NCBI RefSeq assembly: GCF_900478135.1
Contig: NZ_LS483470.1
Location: 1,298,501 to 1,362,500, forward strand
Origin: Leminorella richardii
GTDB taxonomy: Bacteria; Pseudomonadota; Gammaproteobacteria; Enterobacterales; Enterobacteriaceae
Direction: 5' to 3'
DNA: 64,000 nucleotides
Part shown: piece by piece, positions 33,894 through 43,416 of the stretch
Position numbering within the stretch: the stretch's first letter is position 1
How the letters are laid out: each line of letters opens with the position of its first letter
The notes under the pieces: generated by a model
Seen by the model: only the letters and a program-made list of their open reading frames with translations
Told to the model about the DNA's origin: nothing
Databases searched by the model: none
Translations under genes and position numbers: made by a program

Positions 33894-36719
33894 TTAGAAC
33901 GAGAAGCGGTAGCCGCCGTTCACCTGACGCTGGTCAAACTTGCTGCCGGTTGAGCTGTCCAGATCGAGGTACAGCACGTGCTGCTTGCTCAACTGAGCGC
34001 TGACGCCAACGCCGTTGTTCCACCAGTTGCCCTTGAAGGTGTGCTTTTCCTTCGAGCCGTTCAGGCGATAGTCGACGTCGCCGTCAAACTCTCGAACCAT
34101 GCCGGTTTTCAGGTAAACATTGACCTTATTGTCACCAGCGGACATCTCGTAGCCGAACAGCGCAGAGGCGCGGCCGGTCATGGAGCGGTAGCTGTCTAGG
34201 TCAACTTTCAGACCGTTAGACGCGGTGAGGGAAGTCGAATCCTGATGACCATAGGTAAACTGCGCCTGTGGTTCAAGATAGAATCCCTGACCGGCGGTGC
34301 CGAAAGAGAACTTCTGACCGGATTCCAGCGAGAAGCTCAGGCCGCTAGAGCTGCCGCTGCCGTCGACGGTGGCGTTCTGGCTGTCCTTGACGTTAAAGCT
34401 GTTCTTCACGCGGGAGTACTTGGCCACCGCATCCAGATAGAAGCCGCTGTCAGCCATATAGGTACCGTAGATACCGGCATTGCTGGACTTCGCCGTACCG
34501 TCGCCAGAGCGGTAGTCCGGGCTCGCGTGGGTTTGACCCAGGAAAGCACCGATAAACAGCGGCATATCCGCAGAAACGCGCTTGTCGGCACCGATTTGCA
34601 TACCGCTGTAGCTCATGTCAAAGCTGCTGAGCTTGCCGCTGGAGAAGGAGTCAAACTTACCGGCAAAGCCGCGCAGCCACATGTCACCACGCTCGCCGTT
34701 CTGGCGCAGGTCGCCCATGCGCTGAAGCAGGGTTTGGTTTTCCGCGTAGTTCATCAGGTAACCAATGTTCAGGAAGTTGGCGCCCGCGTCGGCGGTGGTG
34801 GTAATTTCAGGGCCTGGGTTAGGCGTGCCGGGATCGGGGTTGCCCGGATTCGGCGGAGTAACAGGCTTAGGCGCACCGTACAGCTCCCAGTCGTTGCCGT
34901 TCTGGCGCACATCGTACAGGTAGCCGCCGAGTTCCACTTTGTTGGCCATGGCAAACTGAGCAGCGCCGTCGCTGGTTTCAACCACGGTCAGCACCTCGGT
35001 ACCGTTGGTTTGCGCAGAGCCGTTGTTGAGCACATTCAGAACGTGGCTACCGGCAGAGGTGCCGGTCACGCGCAGCAGGTCACCCTGATTGTTGCCTGCG
35101 CCGTCGCCGACGATGTCAGTGCGCAGTACGAAAGTACCTGTACCGCTAAGGTCGTTGACGGTTAACACGTTTGGCGTGAAGGTACTGAAGGCGCTAACGG
35201 CAGGATTAAACAGCGAGACCGTACCACTGTTGAGAACTAACGCGTCAATATTGGAACTGCCGGGCATTGACCAAGATGCATTATCAACAGACACGTTAAC
35301 TACACCAGTGCTGGCGCCGTCTGCATCCACATTAAGGCCGTTACCGGTCCAGTTGGCGCCGTTAGTCAGGTTCATCTGTAATGTAGAAACAAAGCTGCCT
35401 GTTTGGCGAGTTAATACGTCACCCTCTACGGCTGCGCCATCGAGAAGGTTGACTGTCATCGTTGAATCGCCAGTGCGAGCCGAGGCCAAAATGGCGCCTA
35501 CTTTACCGTGAAGCAGTGTGGAGGAGCCTGAGGCGTCAACGATCATGTTGCCCTGAGTCATGTCGACTGCCCAGCCTTCGGCTTCGATCTGGCTGTTAGT
35601 CATCGTTAGTTTGGTGTCATTGACACCTCTAACTGCGGCGACGGCAGCTCTTTCAACAAAGACTTGGCTGTTGTTCAGTTCTGCAAAGCCGTTATTAAGC
35701 TGAATCGCTTGGGCGTTGTCTTTAATATTCAATACTGAATTATCAGCGATAAAGGTGCCATTACCGTTAACTAGTGCGCCAACGATGGTTTTATCACCGT
35801 AAACGTTTAGCGTCGAGTTTTTGAGGTTAAAGGCTGTGCCATTACCGCTCGCCCAAATAGCGTACAGACCTTCGGACTGATCTGCGGCATTGCTGGTGTA
35901 GTTTAGTTCAACATTGTCTAGAACAGGAGCCCCGCTAGCGCTGAACAGGACCTGTCCCTTAGTGCTGGTGACGGTACTGTTGGTGAGCTGGAAATCGTTA
36001 CCGTCATTAATCAGGAACAGGTATCCTGCTCCCGGGCTTAGCACATCACTCTTGATTTCCAGATTATTGCCAGTAAAGGTATTTCCTGTTCCTAAGATCT
36101 GAATACTGTAAGTAATAAACTGGGTTTTTCCAACTGAGGAGACATTAAGCTTGGTATCTTCCAAGTGTGCTTCACTACCGTAGGTTACGTTGAGCATGTA
36201 TCCCGATTTGGTTGTAAACTCAGAATTTTTGACATTCAGATACCCACCGGGTGTTTGACCCACTTTACCTAATTCAGCAAGAAACGTGATTTCAGTGCCA
36301 TATCTTGATGATGAATTTAGCGTGAGGCCGTCAACATACATTTTCCCACCGGTAGTCACTCGCAGAGCAGGAGAGACGCTTGACGCGTTAACATGCTCAA
36401 AGGTACCGCCGTTGATATGCATTTCACCGCTGTTTGATGCAGCCAATCCATAGCCTGCATTTCGAGTACCGTTAATATCGACGGCAACGTTGTTAAGCGT
36501 TAGCTTTCCGCCGTCCACCAGAATGCCGTTATTGTTGCTGATAGTGATAGGGCTATCAGAGTTCCATACGGTTTCTGGGTCGCTGGCGGTAATTGTTTGA
36601 GGCGCAGTGACTGGGGCAGCGAGAAGGGGAGAAGCAACGCCTAGGCAGCCAGCCAAAATGCTCATCGATAAAAGGCTACGCCGCAGTGACCCTGTATTTA
36701 TAGCGTGTTTATTTCTCAT
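33894..36719 (-). CDS. Type V (autotransporter) outer-membrane protein
   Basis: 941 residues from ATG 36719 (MRNKHAINTGSLRRSLL) with a signal peptide cleaved near LLAAPV. The passenger (~50-630) is built of Asn/Thr/Gly-rich beta-helix rungs (LTNSTVTS, FNLKNSTLNVYG, LNNSQVFVE) like AIDA/pertactin passengers, without a protease motif. A Pro-rich linker (PNPGNPDPGTPNPGP) leads to a ~275-residue beta-barrel ending in VNGGYRFSF, the BAM signal. Likely a surface adhesin or biofilm factor. It occupies the proL-adjacent slot held by autotransporter yejO in E. coli. A two-codon ORF precedes the start (see findings). No cysteine pair beyond the signal region. Confidence 0.9.
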   Translation of the reverse strand: MRNKHAINTGSLRRSLLSMSILAGCLGVASPLLAAPVTAPQTITASDPETVWNSDSPITISNNNGILVDGGKLTLNNVAVDINGTRNAGYGLAASNSGEMHINGGTFEHVNASSVSPALRVTTGGKMYVDGLTLNSSSRYGTEITFLAELGKVGQTPGGYLNVKNSEFTTKSGYMLNVTYGSEAHLEDTKLNVSSVGKTQFITYSIQILGTGNTFTGNNLEIKSDVLSPGAGYLFLINDGNDFQLTNSTVTSTKGQVLFSASGAPVLDNVELNYTSNAADQSEGLYAIWASGNGTAFNLKNSTLNVYGDKTIVGALVNGNGTFIADNSVLNIKDNAQAIQLNNGFAELNNSQVFVERAAVAAVRGVNDTKLTMTNSQIEAEGWAVDMTQGNMIVDASGSSTLLHGKVGAILASARTGDSTMTVNLLDGAAVEGDVLTRQTGSFVSTLQMNLTNGANWTGNGLNVDADGASTGVVNVSVDNASWSMPGSSNIDALVLNSGTVSLFNPAVSAFSTFTPNVLTVNDLSGTGTFVLRTDIVGDGAGNNQGDLLRVTGTSAGSHVLNVLNNGSAQTNGTEVLTVVETSDGAAQFAMANKVELGGYLYDVRQNGNDWELYGAPKPVTPPNPGNPDPGTPNPGPEITTTADAGANFLNIGYLMNYAENQTLLQRMGDLRQNGERGDMWLRGFAGKFDSFSSGKLSSFDMSYSGMQIGADKRVSADMPLFIGAFLGQTHASPDYRSGDGTAKSSNAGIYGTYMADSGFYLDAVAKYSRVKNSFNVKDSQNATVDGSGSSSGLSFSLESGQKFSFGTAGQGFYLEPQAQFTYGHQDSTSLTASNGLKVDLDSYRSMTGRASALFGYEMSAGDNKVNVYLKTGMVREFDGDVDYRLNGSKEKHTFKGNWWNNGVGVSAQLSKQHVLYLDLDSSTGSKFDQRQVNGGYRFSF

Positions 36720-37293
36720 GGTTAATCCATTATCTCCTTGGCATGAGGGGTAAAAATGCATGATGGAGCTTGCCTGTTCTCCAAGGCATAGTTGTATTTT
36801 GTTTTTTTAAAAGAGTGTTTTTTGATTTTCTTTCTATTCTATATTAGTTGTTTTATTTTTTTTACTGAAATCGTTTTCACAGATCGATAGTTGATCAATC
36901 AATAGATAAAAGCTATTTATAGTCTTTTATCGATCGTTTAAATTAATTTTATGATAATGGGGTTTTTAAAATTTCATTAATATCAATTGATTATTCTTGG
37001 TGTGTTTTATGCGCATTTCTACCCTCAATAAAATAACGCATGAAATAGTTTTGTTTGTTCTTATGTTTCCTGATTATTAAAGAGTTGCATTCTGTTATTA
37101 ATTCATTTATTTCTTTATTTTTTAAATGTGTTTAAGTTGATATTGTTTCTTTTGTCTTTATTTTTTGAGATTGTTTTTAGCTATTTTTAGCCCATAAAAG
37201 CTAAGAATAGGTTAATCGATGACAAACGCTTTGAAGGTAAGAGGGAGAAGGAAAAGAAGAGAAAAATAGCTCGGCTATTCTGAATTTAGAGCG
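36720..37293 (-). promoter_or_regulatory. AT-rich region upstream of the autotransporter
   Basis: About 570 bases, very AT-rich, with no ORF of quality. An 8-bp inverted repeat GATAAAAG / CTTTTATC (36905-36912 and 36924-36931) flanked by ATCGAT tetramers is a possible operator. The base composition suggests H-NS silencing (inference). Confidence 0.4.
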
Positions 37294-37322
37294 AAAAAAA
37301 TCAGCCGTGAAAGGCTGATTTT
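37294..37322 (-). terminator. Terminator of tRNA-Pro
   Basis: Stem AAATCAGCC / GGCTGATTT, loop GTGAAA, followed leftward by T7; 12 bases after the tRNA 3' end. Confidence 0.85.
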
Positions 37323-37333
37323 CTAGGGTAATT

Positions 37334-37410
37334 TGGTCGGCACGAGAGGATTTGAACCTCCGACCCCCGACACCCCATGACGGTGCGCTACCAGGCTGCG
37401 CTACGTGCCG
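37334..37410 (-). tRNA. proL: tRNA-Pro (GGG)
   Basis: 77 nt including encoded CCA. Acceptor CGGCACG / CGTGCCG, T-loop GGTTCAAATCC, anticodon loop ATGGGGT giving GGG. The sequence appears the same as E. coli proL from recall, and it neighbours an autotransporter and yejM in the same way. Confidence 0.97.
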
Positions 37411-37422
37411 AACAGGTGGCTA

Positions 37423-37450
37423 ATACTACAGCTTATTTGTATGAATGCAA
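37423..37450 (-). promoter_or_regulatory. tRNA-Pro promoter
   Basis: Minus strand TTGCAT (37445-37450), 16 bases, TAGTAT (37423-37428), 13 bases before the tRNA. Confidence 0.65.
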
Positions 37451-37574
37451 GAGCATAGCGGCTCGTTTGCTTTTGTTTTAATCAGTTATTATCCATTTTA
37501 GCGCTTTTTACGATTGGCTAATCAGGTTTGCTTTTAGGGCATTTCCAGTCGTGAGGACTTTCGGGGATTTTTTT

Positions 37575-37606
37575 ACAGCACCGACGCCTTATGGTACCGG
37601 TGCTGT
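37575..37606. terminator. Hairpin after yejM
   Basis: Stem ACAGCACCG / CGGTGCTGT downstream of the yejM stop. On the minus strand it is followed by A, not T, so an intrinsic terminator is doubtful. Confidence 0.35.
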
Positions 37607-37635
37607 GTGCTACTTTACAGCGGGATTCGGCGGAG

Positions 37636-39411
37636 CTAGTTGGCCATAAATCGTCTGACTTCGGTTAAAACCTGTAACAGCAATGTCAGGCTAGGCTTTT
37701 GCTCCTGGCGCTGGTAGTCAGCGTCGTAGGTGCGGTAGCGTCCGCTGTCGCTGATTATCGTCGTCTGTTCCGGCGTGATCACTGCCAGCTGCTTGTTATC
37801 TCCCGCGGTTACCCAAGGCTGGCGGCGCTGAGGGGTGAACAGGTCTTCACCTTGCGTGTAGGTGCTGGCGGCGTTTCTGACGTACATCAGACGCTGCATC
37901 AGCGTTGCCATAACGTCCTCATGCCCTGTTAGCTTGGCAATCTTTTGCGCAGGCGTGTTTGGCCAGTGAACAATGAGAGGAACCTGTAGCTGGTAGCGGC
38001 TGTAGTTTTGACCAAATCCTACTGAGTGCTTGCCGGTTTCGTTAAACTCAACGCCGTGAGCCGCGGTAATGACGACAATGGTGTTCTCTAGGAGGCCGCG
38101 CTGGGAAAGGGTATTCATTACGGCTTCGATTTGCGCATCAATATCGGTTGCAGAGCTTTGGTAACGCTGAATAAAGGCGTTCAGATCGCCGTTTGTCGCA
38201 GCGGCAAGATCGCCGTTGTTATATTGAATATAGGAGAACCAGGCGTCGCCTTCAGTGCGTTTTTCTAACCATTCCTGCCATTGAGCCGTTGTGGCTTTGT
38301 TGCTTTGACCAATAGGCTGAGGCAGAGAGAAGTCCGCCAGCAGGGCCTGACGGTACAGCGGTGCGTTAAAGGCTGATGATGAAAATAGGCCAAACTGGTA
38401 GTTTCGATACGTCAGCGATGAGATCAGCGCTGATGGTTTTCTTCCTGCTAAAACACCGTCAATATAGGTCGGTGAAATGCCGTAGAATAGGCCAAACAGG
38501 CCGGTATCCTGTCGATTTCCACTGCTGTAGTGCTGGGTAAACTGGATATTTTCATCGGCAAGTGCAGAGAGCTTTGGCATGTCCTGCGGTAGGCTCTGGT
38601 TACGAATGCCGTCAGCGACAATCATCAGCAGATTATAGCGAGGTGTTTCATCCAGATAGCTGAGTTTGGCAAGGGGATATTCCACTTCAACCGCTTCAGG
38701 GTTGCCCTGCGTTGCCAGCTTGTCCTGATAGGCCTGTGCGTCCAGAAGACCGTGCTTTTCAAGAAATCGTCTGGCGGTCATAGGATAGGACAGCGGCAGG
38801 TTAGAGCGCTGCATGGTAATAGGGCGATAGAAGTTAGCGTCGGCCCATATGTAGGCCAAATGGGTAAACATAAAGGCCATAATGAAAACCCCTGCCAGAG
38901 GGCGACCAAACCGTTGCCGGTTCAGGCTGCGGAGCTTCTGCCAGCTCCATGTGCCAAACAGCATCTCAACCAGAAAGATAACGGGAATGCTGATAAACAG
39001 AAGCTGCCAGTCTCGAGCCAGTTCACTTTCTTCCGGGTTAATCAGCAGGCTCCAGACTGTTGGGTTGAGGTGCAGTCGGAAGCGAAAAAAGACTTCAGTA
39101 TCGATGATTAGCAGCGTTAGCCCTGCGGTCGCCAACACCGCAGACAGCACCCGCATCAGCCGTTGAGACATCACGACAAACGTCAGGGGAAACAGGATCA
39201 GCAAATAAACGGCAAACGCCAGAAAGCTAAAGTGCCCCAGCCAGCTTACTAGAGCGTAGATTCGGCCAAACAGTGTTGAGGGCCAGTCTGTGACGAACAG
39301 ATAGCGGCTGCTCAGAACTAGGCTGAGTATGATGTTAAAGAGAGCAAACCAGTGCCCCCAGCTTATCATCTGGGAGACTTTCTCTTTATAGGGCTGACGG
39401 GTTATCACCAT
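37636..39411 (-). CDS. yejM: YejM (PbgA/LapC), LPS-synthesis regulator
   Basis: 591 residues (E. coli 586). Five N-terminal membrane segments (to ~residue 190) followed by a periplasmic sulfatase/alkaline-phosphatase-like domain (LLMIVADGIRNQSLP, SSGNRQDTGLFGLFYG). YejM senses periplasmic LPS and restrains LapB-FtsH degradation of LpxC; essential in E. coli. ATG 39411 (MVITRQPYKEKVSQM) matches the family start; the frame is open 15 codons further. Downstream of yejL. Confidence 0.95.
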   Translation of the reverse strand: MVITRQPYKEKVSQMISWGHWFALFNIILSLVLSSRYLFVTDWPSTLFGRIYALVSWLGHFSFLAFAVYLLILFPLTFVVMSQRLMRVLSAVLATAGLTLLIIDTEVFFRFRLHLNPTVWSLLINPEESELARDWQLLFISIPVIFLVEMLFGTWSWQKLRSLNRQRFGRPLAGVFIMAFMFTHLAYIWADANFYRPITMQRSNLPLSYPMTARRFLEKHGLLDAQAYQDKLATQGNPEAVEVEYPLAKLSYLDETPRYNLLMIVADGIRNQSLPQDMPKLSALADENIQFTQHYSSGNRQDTGLFGLFYGISPTYIDGVLAGRKPSALISSLTYRNYQFGLFSSSAFNAPLYRQALLADFSLPQPIGQSNKATTAQWQEWLEKRTEGDAWFSYIQYNNGDLAAATNGDLNAFIQRYQSSATDIDAQIEAVMNTLSQRGLLENTIVVITAAHGVEFNETGKHSVGFGQNYSRYQLQVPLIVHWPNTPAQKIAKLTGHEDVMATLMQRLMYVRNAASTYTQGEDLFTPQRRQPWVTAGDNKQLAVITPEQTTIISDSGRYRTYDADYQRQEQKPSLTLLLQVLTEVRRFMAN

Positions 39412-39471
39412 GTTTACGCTATTTTCGTTCTGTAAACGCCTTAAAGGCTGTCTCATCAGGCTATTACTTGC

Positions 39472-39547
39472 CAGTTTGAATCTGGGCAGTGCTCAGCATC
39501 TTCACGTACTGCTTGTACGCGTCGGTTTACTCGCAGCGCTCAAACTG
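39472..39547. repeat. Structured ~76-bp intergenic element between yejM and yejL
   Basis: Terminal inverted repeats CAGTTTGA (39472-39479) and TCAAACTG (39540-39547) enclose an inner hairpin CGTAC-TGCTT-GTACG. The shape is that of an interspersed palindromic element like ERIC or REP; similar sequence is recalled from other Enterobacterales but not verified. No second copy in this window. Confidence 0.45.
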
Positions 39548-39579
39548 ACTGCGCCATGTACGCCTACTGAGATAGGTTC

Positions 39580-39807
39580 TTAGTGGGCTTTATCTTCTTT
39601 AATCGAAGCCTGAAGGGCTTCAACAAAAGAGCGAACGATCGCCGGACGAACGGCGGGAGCAATGCTGGTATTAATCAGGTTAGTCACCATATTGCCTAAC
39701 ACCATGAGTGACAGGTCGGTAGGTGTCTTTCTGTTTTCAAGAACCTGAACCAGCTCGGCCAGCAGTTTTTCTACGTGCTCATCGCTATAACGGGACGATT
39801 GTGGCAT
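39580..39807 (-). CDS. yejL: YejL (DUF1414) small conserved protein
   Basis: 75 residues, matching E. coli YejL (MPQSSRYSDEHVEKLLAEL ... APAVRPAIVRSFVEAL). Helical, cytoplasmic, function unknown. Conserved upstream partner of yejM. Confidence 0.93.
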   Translation of the reverse strand: MPQSSRYSDEHVEKLLAELVQVLENRKTPTDLSLMVLGNMVTNLINTSIAPAVRPAIVRSFVEALQASIKEDKAH

Positions 39808-40140
39808 AGATTTGCGCTTATCTACTTATTTAATGCATTAAGGCTGCTTATACTACCGTATTGCCCGAGTATTTTCTGTAGTTTATGCAGAAAATATTCC
39901 GCTCTTATCTTATTGTGCGACGCTTGAGAAGGCGTTTACATTTCTTCGGCCTGCGACAGTGTGCTAAAAAAGGTATAGTTCATTAATTACCGCAGTGCGA
40001 AGCGTCTGTCGGAACGACACATTTTAATAGATACCAACGGCAACCCGTACTATCATTCTCGGCCATTACGACCGAATGACTGAATATCGCATGACTACCG
40101 TACACGAAACGTGCAGAGAAACGTGCGCAGAGGAATCCCC
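39808..40140. promoter_or_regulatory. Divergent yejL / yejK region
   Basis: 333 bases. A 9-bp perfect inverted repeat TATTTTCTG / CAGAAAATA with a 9-base loop (39870-39878, 39888-39896) lies upstream of yejL and is a candidate operator. Nothing else recognised. Confidence 0.35.
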
Positions 40141-41151
40141 ATGAGCCTGAATATTGACCATATTATTTTACACCAGCTCATTAAACGCGATGAGCAAACG
40201 CTGGAAATGGTTTTAAGGGACTCACCCCTTGAAGCTAACGCGGCAACGGAAGCCATGGTCGAAGAGCTTCACCGTATTTATACCGGTAAAAGCAAAGCGT
40301 TTGGGCTATTTAATCAGGAAAGCGCTTTTGCGGAAGCGTTGAAAAACAACCGTCGCGGTGAGCAGACCTTTTTAGACTTTACCCGCGATAGCACTCAAAG
40401 GCTGCGCGATGAGCTGGCCAAATATCCGTTTGCTGAAGGCGGCATCGTTGTCTTTTGTCAGTACCGCTTTCTGGCCGTTGAGTACCTGCTGGTGGCGGTG
40501 CTCAGCAGCTGTAGCAGCATGCTGGTGAATGAGCAGTTGGATATTACTACCACTAACTATCTTGATTTGGATCGGGCTGATATTGTCGCCAGAGTTGATT
40601 TGACTGAGTGGGAAACTAATCCTGAGTCAGTGCGTTATCTGACGTTTTTACGGGGAAGGGTAGGCAGAAAAGTGTCTGACTTCTTCATGGACTTTCTTTC
40701 TGCCGCCGAAGGGCTGGACACCAAAGCGCAAAACCGCGGCCTGCTTCAGGCAGTGGACGACTACTGCGCTGAAGGGCAACTGGATAAGGGTGAACGTCAA
40801 TCCTACCGTCAGCAGGTTTATACTTACTGCAACGGGCAGCTTCAGGCGGGAGAAGAGATTGAAATCGACGCGCTGGCAAAAGAGCTACCGCCAGTGGGAG
40901 AAAAAGACTTCCGCCAGTTTACGCAGGATAACGGCTATCAGCTGGAGGATCACTTTCCTGCAGATCGCGGGACGCTAAAGCAGCTGACCAAGTTTAACGG
41001 CAGCGGTGGCGGCGTAACGATAAGCTTTGATGCACTGCTGCTTGGCGAGCGGGTTTTCTGGGATCCGGCGACAGATACGCTGACCCTGAAGGGGCTACCG
41101 CCAAATCTGAGAGACCAGCTGCAGCGCCGCATGAGCGGTGGCGATAACTAG
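40141..41151 (+). CDS. yejK: YejK (NdpA), nucleoid-associated protein
   Basis: 336 residues (E. coli 335) from ATG 40141 (MSLNIDHIILHQLIKRDEQ), with AGAGGAA upstream; the frame is open ten codons earlier without a ribosome site. Nucleoid-associated NdpA family, cytoplasmic, reported to bind topoisomerases. Ends LPPNLRDQLQRRM as in the family. Confidence 0.95.
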   Translation: MSLNIDHIILHQLIKRDEQTLEMVLRDSPLEANAATEAMVEELHRIYTGKSKAFGLFNQESAFAEALKNNRRGEQTFLDFTRDSTQRLRDELAKYPFAEGGIVVFCQYRFLAVEYLLVAVLSSCSSMLVNEQLDITTTNYLDLDRADIVARVDLTEWETNPESVRYLTFLRGRVGRKVSDFFMDFLSAAEGLDTKAQNRGLLQAVDDYCAEGQLDKGERQSYRQQVYTYCNGQLQAGEEIEIDALAKELPPVGEKDFRQFTQDNGYQLEDHFPADRGTLKQLTKFNGSGGGVTISFDALLLGERVFWDPATDTLTLKGLPPNLRDQLQRRMSGGDN

Positions 41152-41177
41152 CTAGCTGAGTTGGATATCAGCCAAAT

Positions 41178-41208
41178 AAAAACGCCGCGTATAATACGCG
41201 GCGTTTTT
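41178..41208. terminator. yejK terminator
   Basis: Near-perfect palindrome AAAAACGCCGCGT / ACGCGGCGTTTTT; A and T tails on both sides suggest use by both yejK and rplY. Confidence 0.9.
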
Positions 41209-41249
41209 ATTGATAACTGGCGAACCAGTCATCGGCTTCGGTGTGGCAA

Positions 41250-41534
41250 TTAAGCGCGAACGAAGTCGATGTGAGCTAGCTTTGGCTTGAACGGATGGCG
41301 CTGTACAGCCTGTACTTTGACTTTAACAGACTTACCATCGATAACCAGAGTCAGACCGTCTTCGTAGAAGCCAGGCTTGGCCTGCATGTTCATAACGAGG
41401 TCGTGATCCAGTTGGATAGCAACAGGCTTCTCGGTGCCGCCGTAAACGATGGCTGGAAACTTGTTAGCATGACGCAGGCGGCGGCTCGCACTCTTTCCCT
41501 GCTCGGTACGTACTTCAGCATTCAGTGTAAACAT
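41250..41534 (-). CDS. rplY: Ribosomal protein bL25
   Basis: 94-residue single-domain L25 that binds 5S rRNA. MFTLNAEVRTEQGKSASRRLR at the start and HPFKPKLAHIDFVRA at the end match E. coli L25 (94 aa). Confidence 0.97.
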   Translation of the reverse strand: MFTLNAEVRTEQGKSASRRLRHANKFPAIVYGGTEKPVAIQLDHDLVMNMQAKPGFYEDGLTLVIDGKSVKVKVQAVQRHPFKPKLAHIDFVRA

Positions 41535-41552
41535 GATGTTTTCTCTTTAAAA

Positions 41553-41587
41553 AAATGATACCCGCTACAGGCGACCCAGCAGCGGGT
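41553..41587 (-). terminator. Hairpin between radD and rplY
   Basis: Stem ACCCGCT / AGCGGGT followed leftward by ATCATTTTTTT. Probably ends the yecH-radD transcript; it also lies in the rplY leader. Confidence 0.6.
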
Positions 41588-41655
41588 TTTAGTGTCTTGT
41601 GCTTTAAAAGCCGGTGGATTCTAGCGAAATTTTAACCGCACGGCAAATAAAACCG

Positions 41656-43416
41656 CTATCCCCGCAGCTCATTGGCTCGGCGATAGCGCCCCTGATAGTC
41701 GAACATTTTTTCCCGCACGCGCCAAAACTCACCCTGTAGATAGGCCACCACGAAGTCGGGATGGCGAAGCTTTTGCTGCTGGGAAATAATGTCTGCCGCG
41801 TCGTTCCAGATAAAGGGAACTCCCGGTGCCTTGTGGTGCGGCAGAAGGAATTTCTGCGTAAATACCGTGCGCTGTGCCGGGGTTTTGAGCCGAAACCGTT
41901 CGCTGACGTCTGCACCGTCTTCATCATAGTAAGTCACGCTGAGCCATTCGCCTTTGTCATCCTGCCCGCGCTTAAGAGTCATACCCGAACAGCGTAATAC
42001 TTTGGCGTTTTTTAGGTTTAGGGCGTCTTTTAGCATATCGTCAGGATCGACCAGCACTTCATGGCACTGGTGGCACCGCCGTGCGGCAATGTCGTTTTCT
42101 GCACCACAGTGGGGGCAGCTCTTGAAGCGAAAGCGGTAGTCGCACTGTTCACGATGGCCTTCGTCATCTTCCAGAATGCCCTGACAGCGCCTGCCGTAGT
42201 GTTCTATGACTTCGCCGCTGGGGCCGCATTTGCCCCAAAAAGTGTTGGCAAACCCACAGGCAGGGCAGAAAACCTGCACCGGCTGGCTGTCTCCTTTGGG
42301 CTTGGCTCCGCCGACTTCTGGCGTATAGAGATCGTAGGGGTTGCCTGCATAGTCAAGAATCAGACAGTCTGTTTTACCCGGAAACAGCCGCAGACCGCGA
42401 CCGACAATCTGCTGATAAAGGCTTACCGATTCAGTAGGGCGTAAAATAGCAATTAAATCGACGTGGGGAGCGTCAAACCCGGTAGTCAGCACTGCGACGT
42501 TAACCATATACCGCAAATGCTGGTGCTTAAATTCGTCAATCAGCCGATCGCGCTCAGCAGGGGGCGTATTGGCGCTGATAAGCGCGGCACTGCCCGTAGG
42601 AAGCAGCCCGAAAACCTCTTTGGCGTGCTCTACCGTGGCGCAGAAAATCATGACGCCTTTGCGGCTCTCTGCGTACTCTTCTATCTGGCTGACAATATGG
42701 GGAGTAATACGCCGCTGACGCTTGATTTCACGGTTAAGGTCAACTTCACGAAACAGGCCGCTGCTGCTGGCTTCAAGCCGACTGAAGTCATACTGTACGA
42801 CAGGCATGTCCAGCCGGTTGGGTTCAACCAGAAAGTGATGCTTGATCATGTAACGCAGCGGCAGCTCATAAATACAGTCGCGAAACAGGCTGTTTTCATC
42901 ACCGCGAACCATACCGTGATAGTGATACTGGTAAATCCATCCTTTCCCCAGACGATAGGGCGTCGCCGTTAATCCGAGCAGGCACAGTTTGGGATTTTTA
43001 CTGCGCAAGTGAGAGACGATCTGCTGATACTGACTGTCTTCATCGTCACTGATGCGGTGACACTCGTCGACAATCAATAGAGAAAAGCTGTCGCTAAAGG
43101 CCTCAAGGCTACGGGCTACAGACTGAACGCTGCCAAAAACGACGTTGGCTGAGCTCTGCTTTTGATTCAATCCAGCAGAGAAAATGTCCGCCTCAAGGCC
43201 GTAGGCTCGATACTTGGCGTGGTTTTGCGCCACTAGCTCTTTAACGTGGGCGAGCACCAGCACTTTGCCGCGAGCCAGCCGAGCCAGCTCTGCAATGACC
43301 AGACTTTTCCCCGCGCCCGTGGGCAGCACAATAAGCGCCGCATCCTGACGCTGACGAAAATAGCGCAGCGTGGCCTCAACGGCCTCCTGCTGATAGGGAC
43401 GAAGCGTAAACGCCAT
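41656..43416 (-). CDS. radD: RadD (YejH), superfamily 2 DNA repair helicase-like ATPase
   Basis: 586 residues (same as E. coli). Walker A LPTGAGKS (31-38), LLIVDECHRI box, and the second RecA domain with VAVLTTGFDAPHVDL and QIVGRGLRLF. The C-terminal part has two zinc-type cysteine clusters (CPACGF ... CQGIL; CPHCGAENDIAARRCHQC). RadD works with RecA/RecG in resolving recombination intermediates. Starts within the yecH stop codon (TAATG). Confidence 0.95.
   Translation of the reverse strand: MAFTLRPYQQEAVEATLRYFRQRQDAALIVLPTGAGKSLVIAELARLARGKVLVLAHVKELVAQNHAKYRAYGLEADIFSAGLNQKQSSANVVFGSVQSVARSLEAFSDSFSLLIVDECHRISDDEDSQYQQIVSHLRSKNPKLCLLGLTATPYRLGKGWIYQYHYHGMVRGDENSLFRDCIYELPLRYMIKHHFLVEPNRLDMPVVQYDFSRLEASSSGLFREVDLNREIKRQRRITPHIVSQIEEYAESRKGVMIFCATVEHAKEVFGLLPTGSAALISANTPPAERDRLIDEFKHQHLRYMVNVAVLTTGFDAPHVDLIAILRPTESVSLYQQIVGRGLRLFPGKTDCLILDYAGNPYDLYTPEVGGAKPKGDSQPVQVFCPACGFANTFWGKCGPSGEVIEHYGRRCQGILEDDEGHREQCDYRFRFKSCPHCGAENDIAARRCHQCHEVLVDPDDMLKDALNLKNAKVLRCSGMTLKRGQDDKGEWLSVTYYDEDGADVSERFRLKTPAQRTVFTQKFLLPHHKAPGVPFIWNDAADIISQQQKLRHPDFVVAYLQGEFWRVREKMFDYQGRYRRANELRG

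Noticed and set aside
34245..35165. 306-codon open frame on the + strand opposite the autotransporter
   Set aside because: It lies wholly antisense to a secure gene, has no ribosome site or family, and its Ala/Val/Arg-rich composition is that expected from the reverse of Asn/Thr/Gly-rich codons.
36905..36931. Inverted repeat upstream of the autotransporter as a terminator
   Set aside because: AT-only stem without T tract and far from a gene end; kept only as a possible operator.
37334..37410. tRNA-Pro as an integration site for an island
   Set aside because: No integrase or 3' tRNA duplicate was found; autotransporter next to proL is also the E. coli arrangement.
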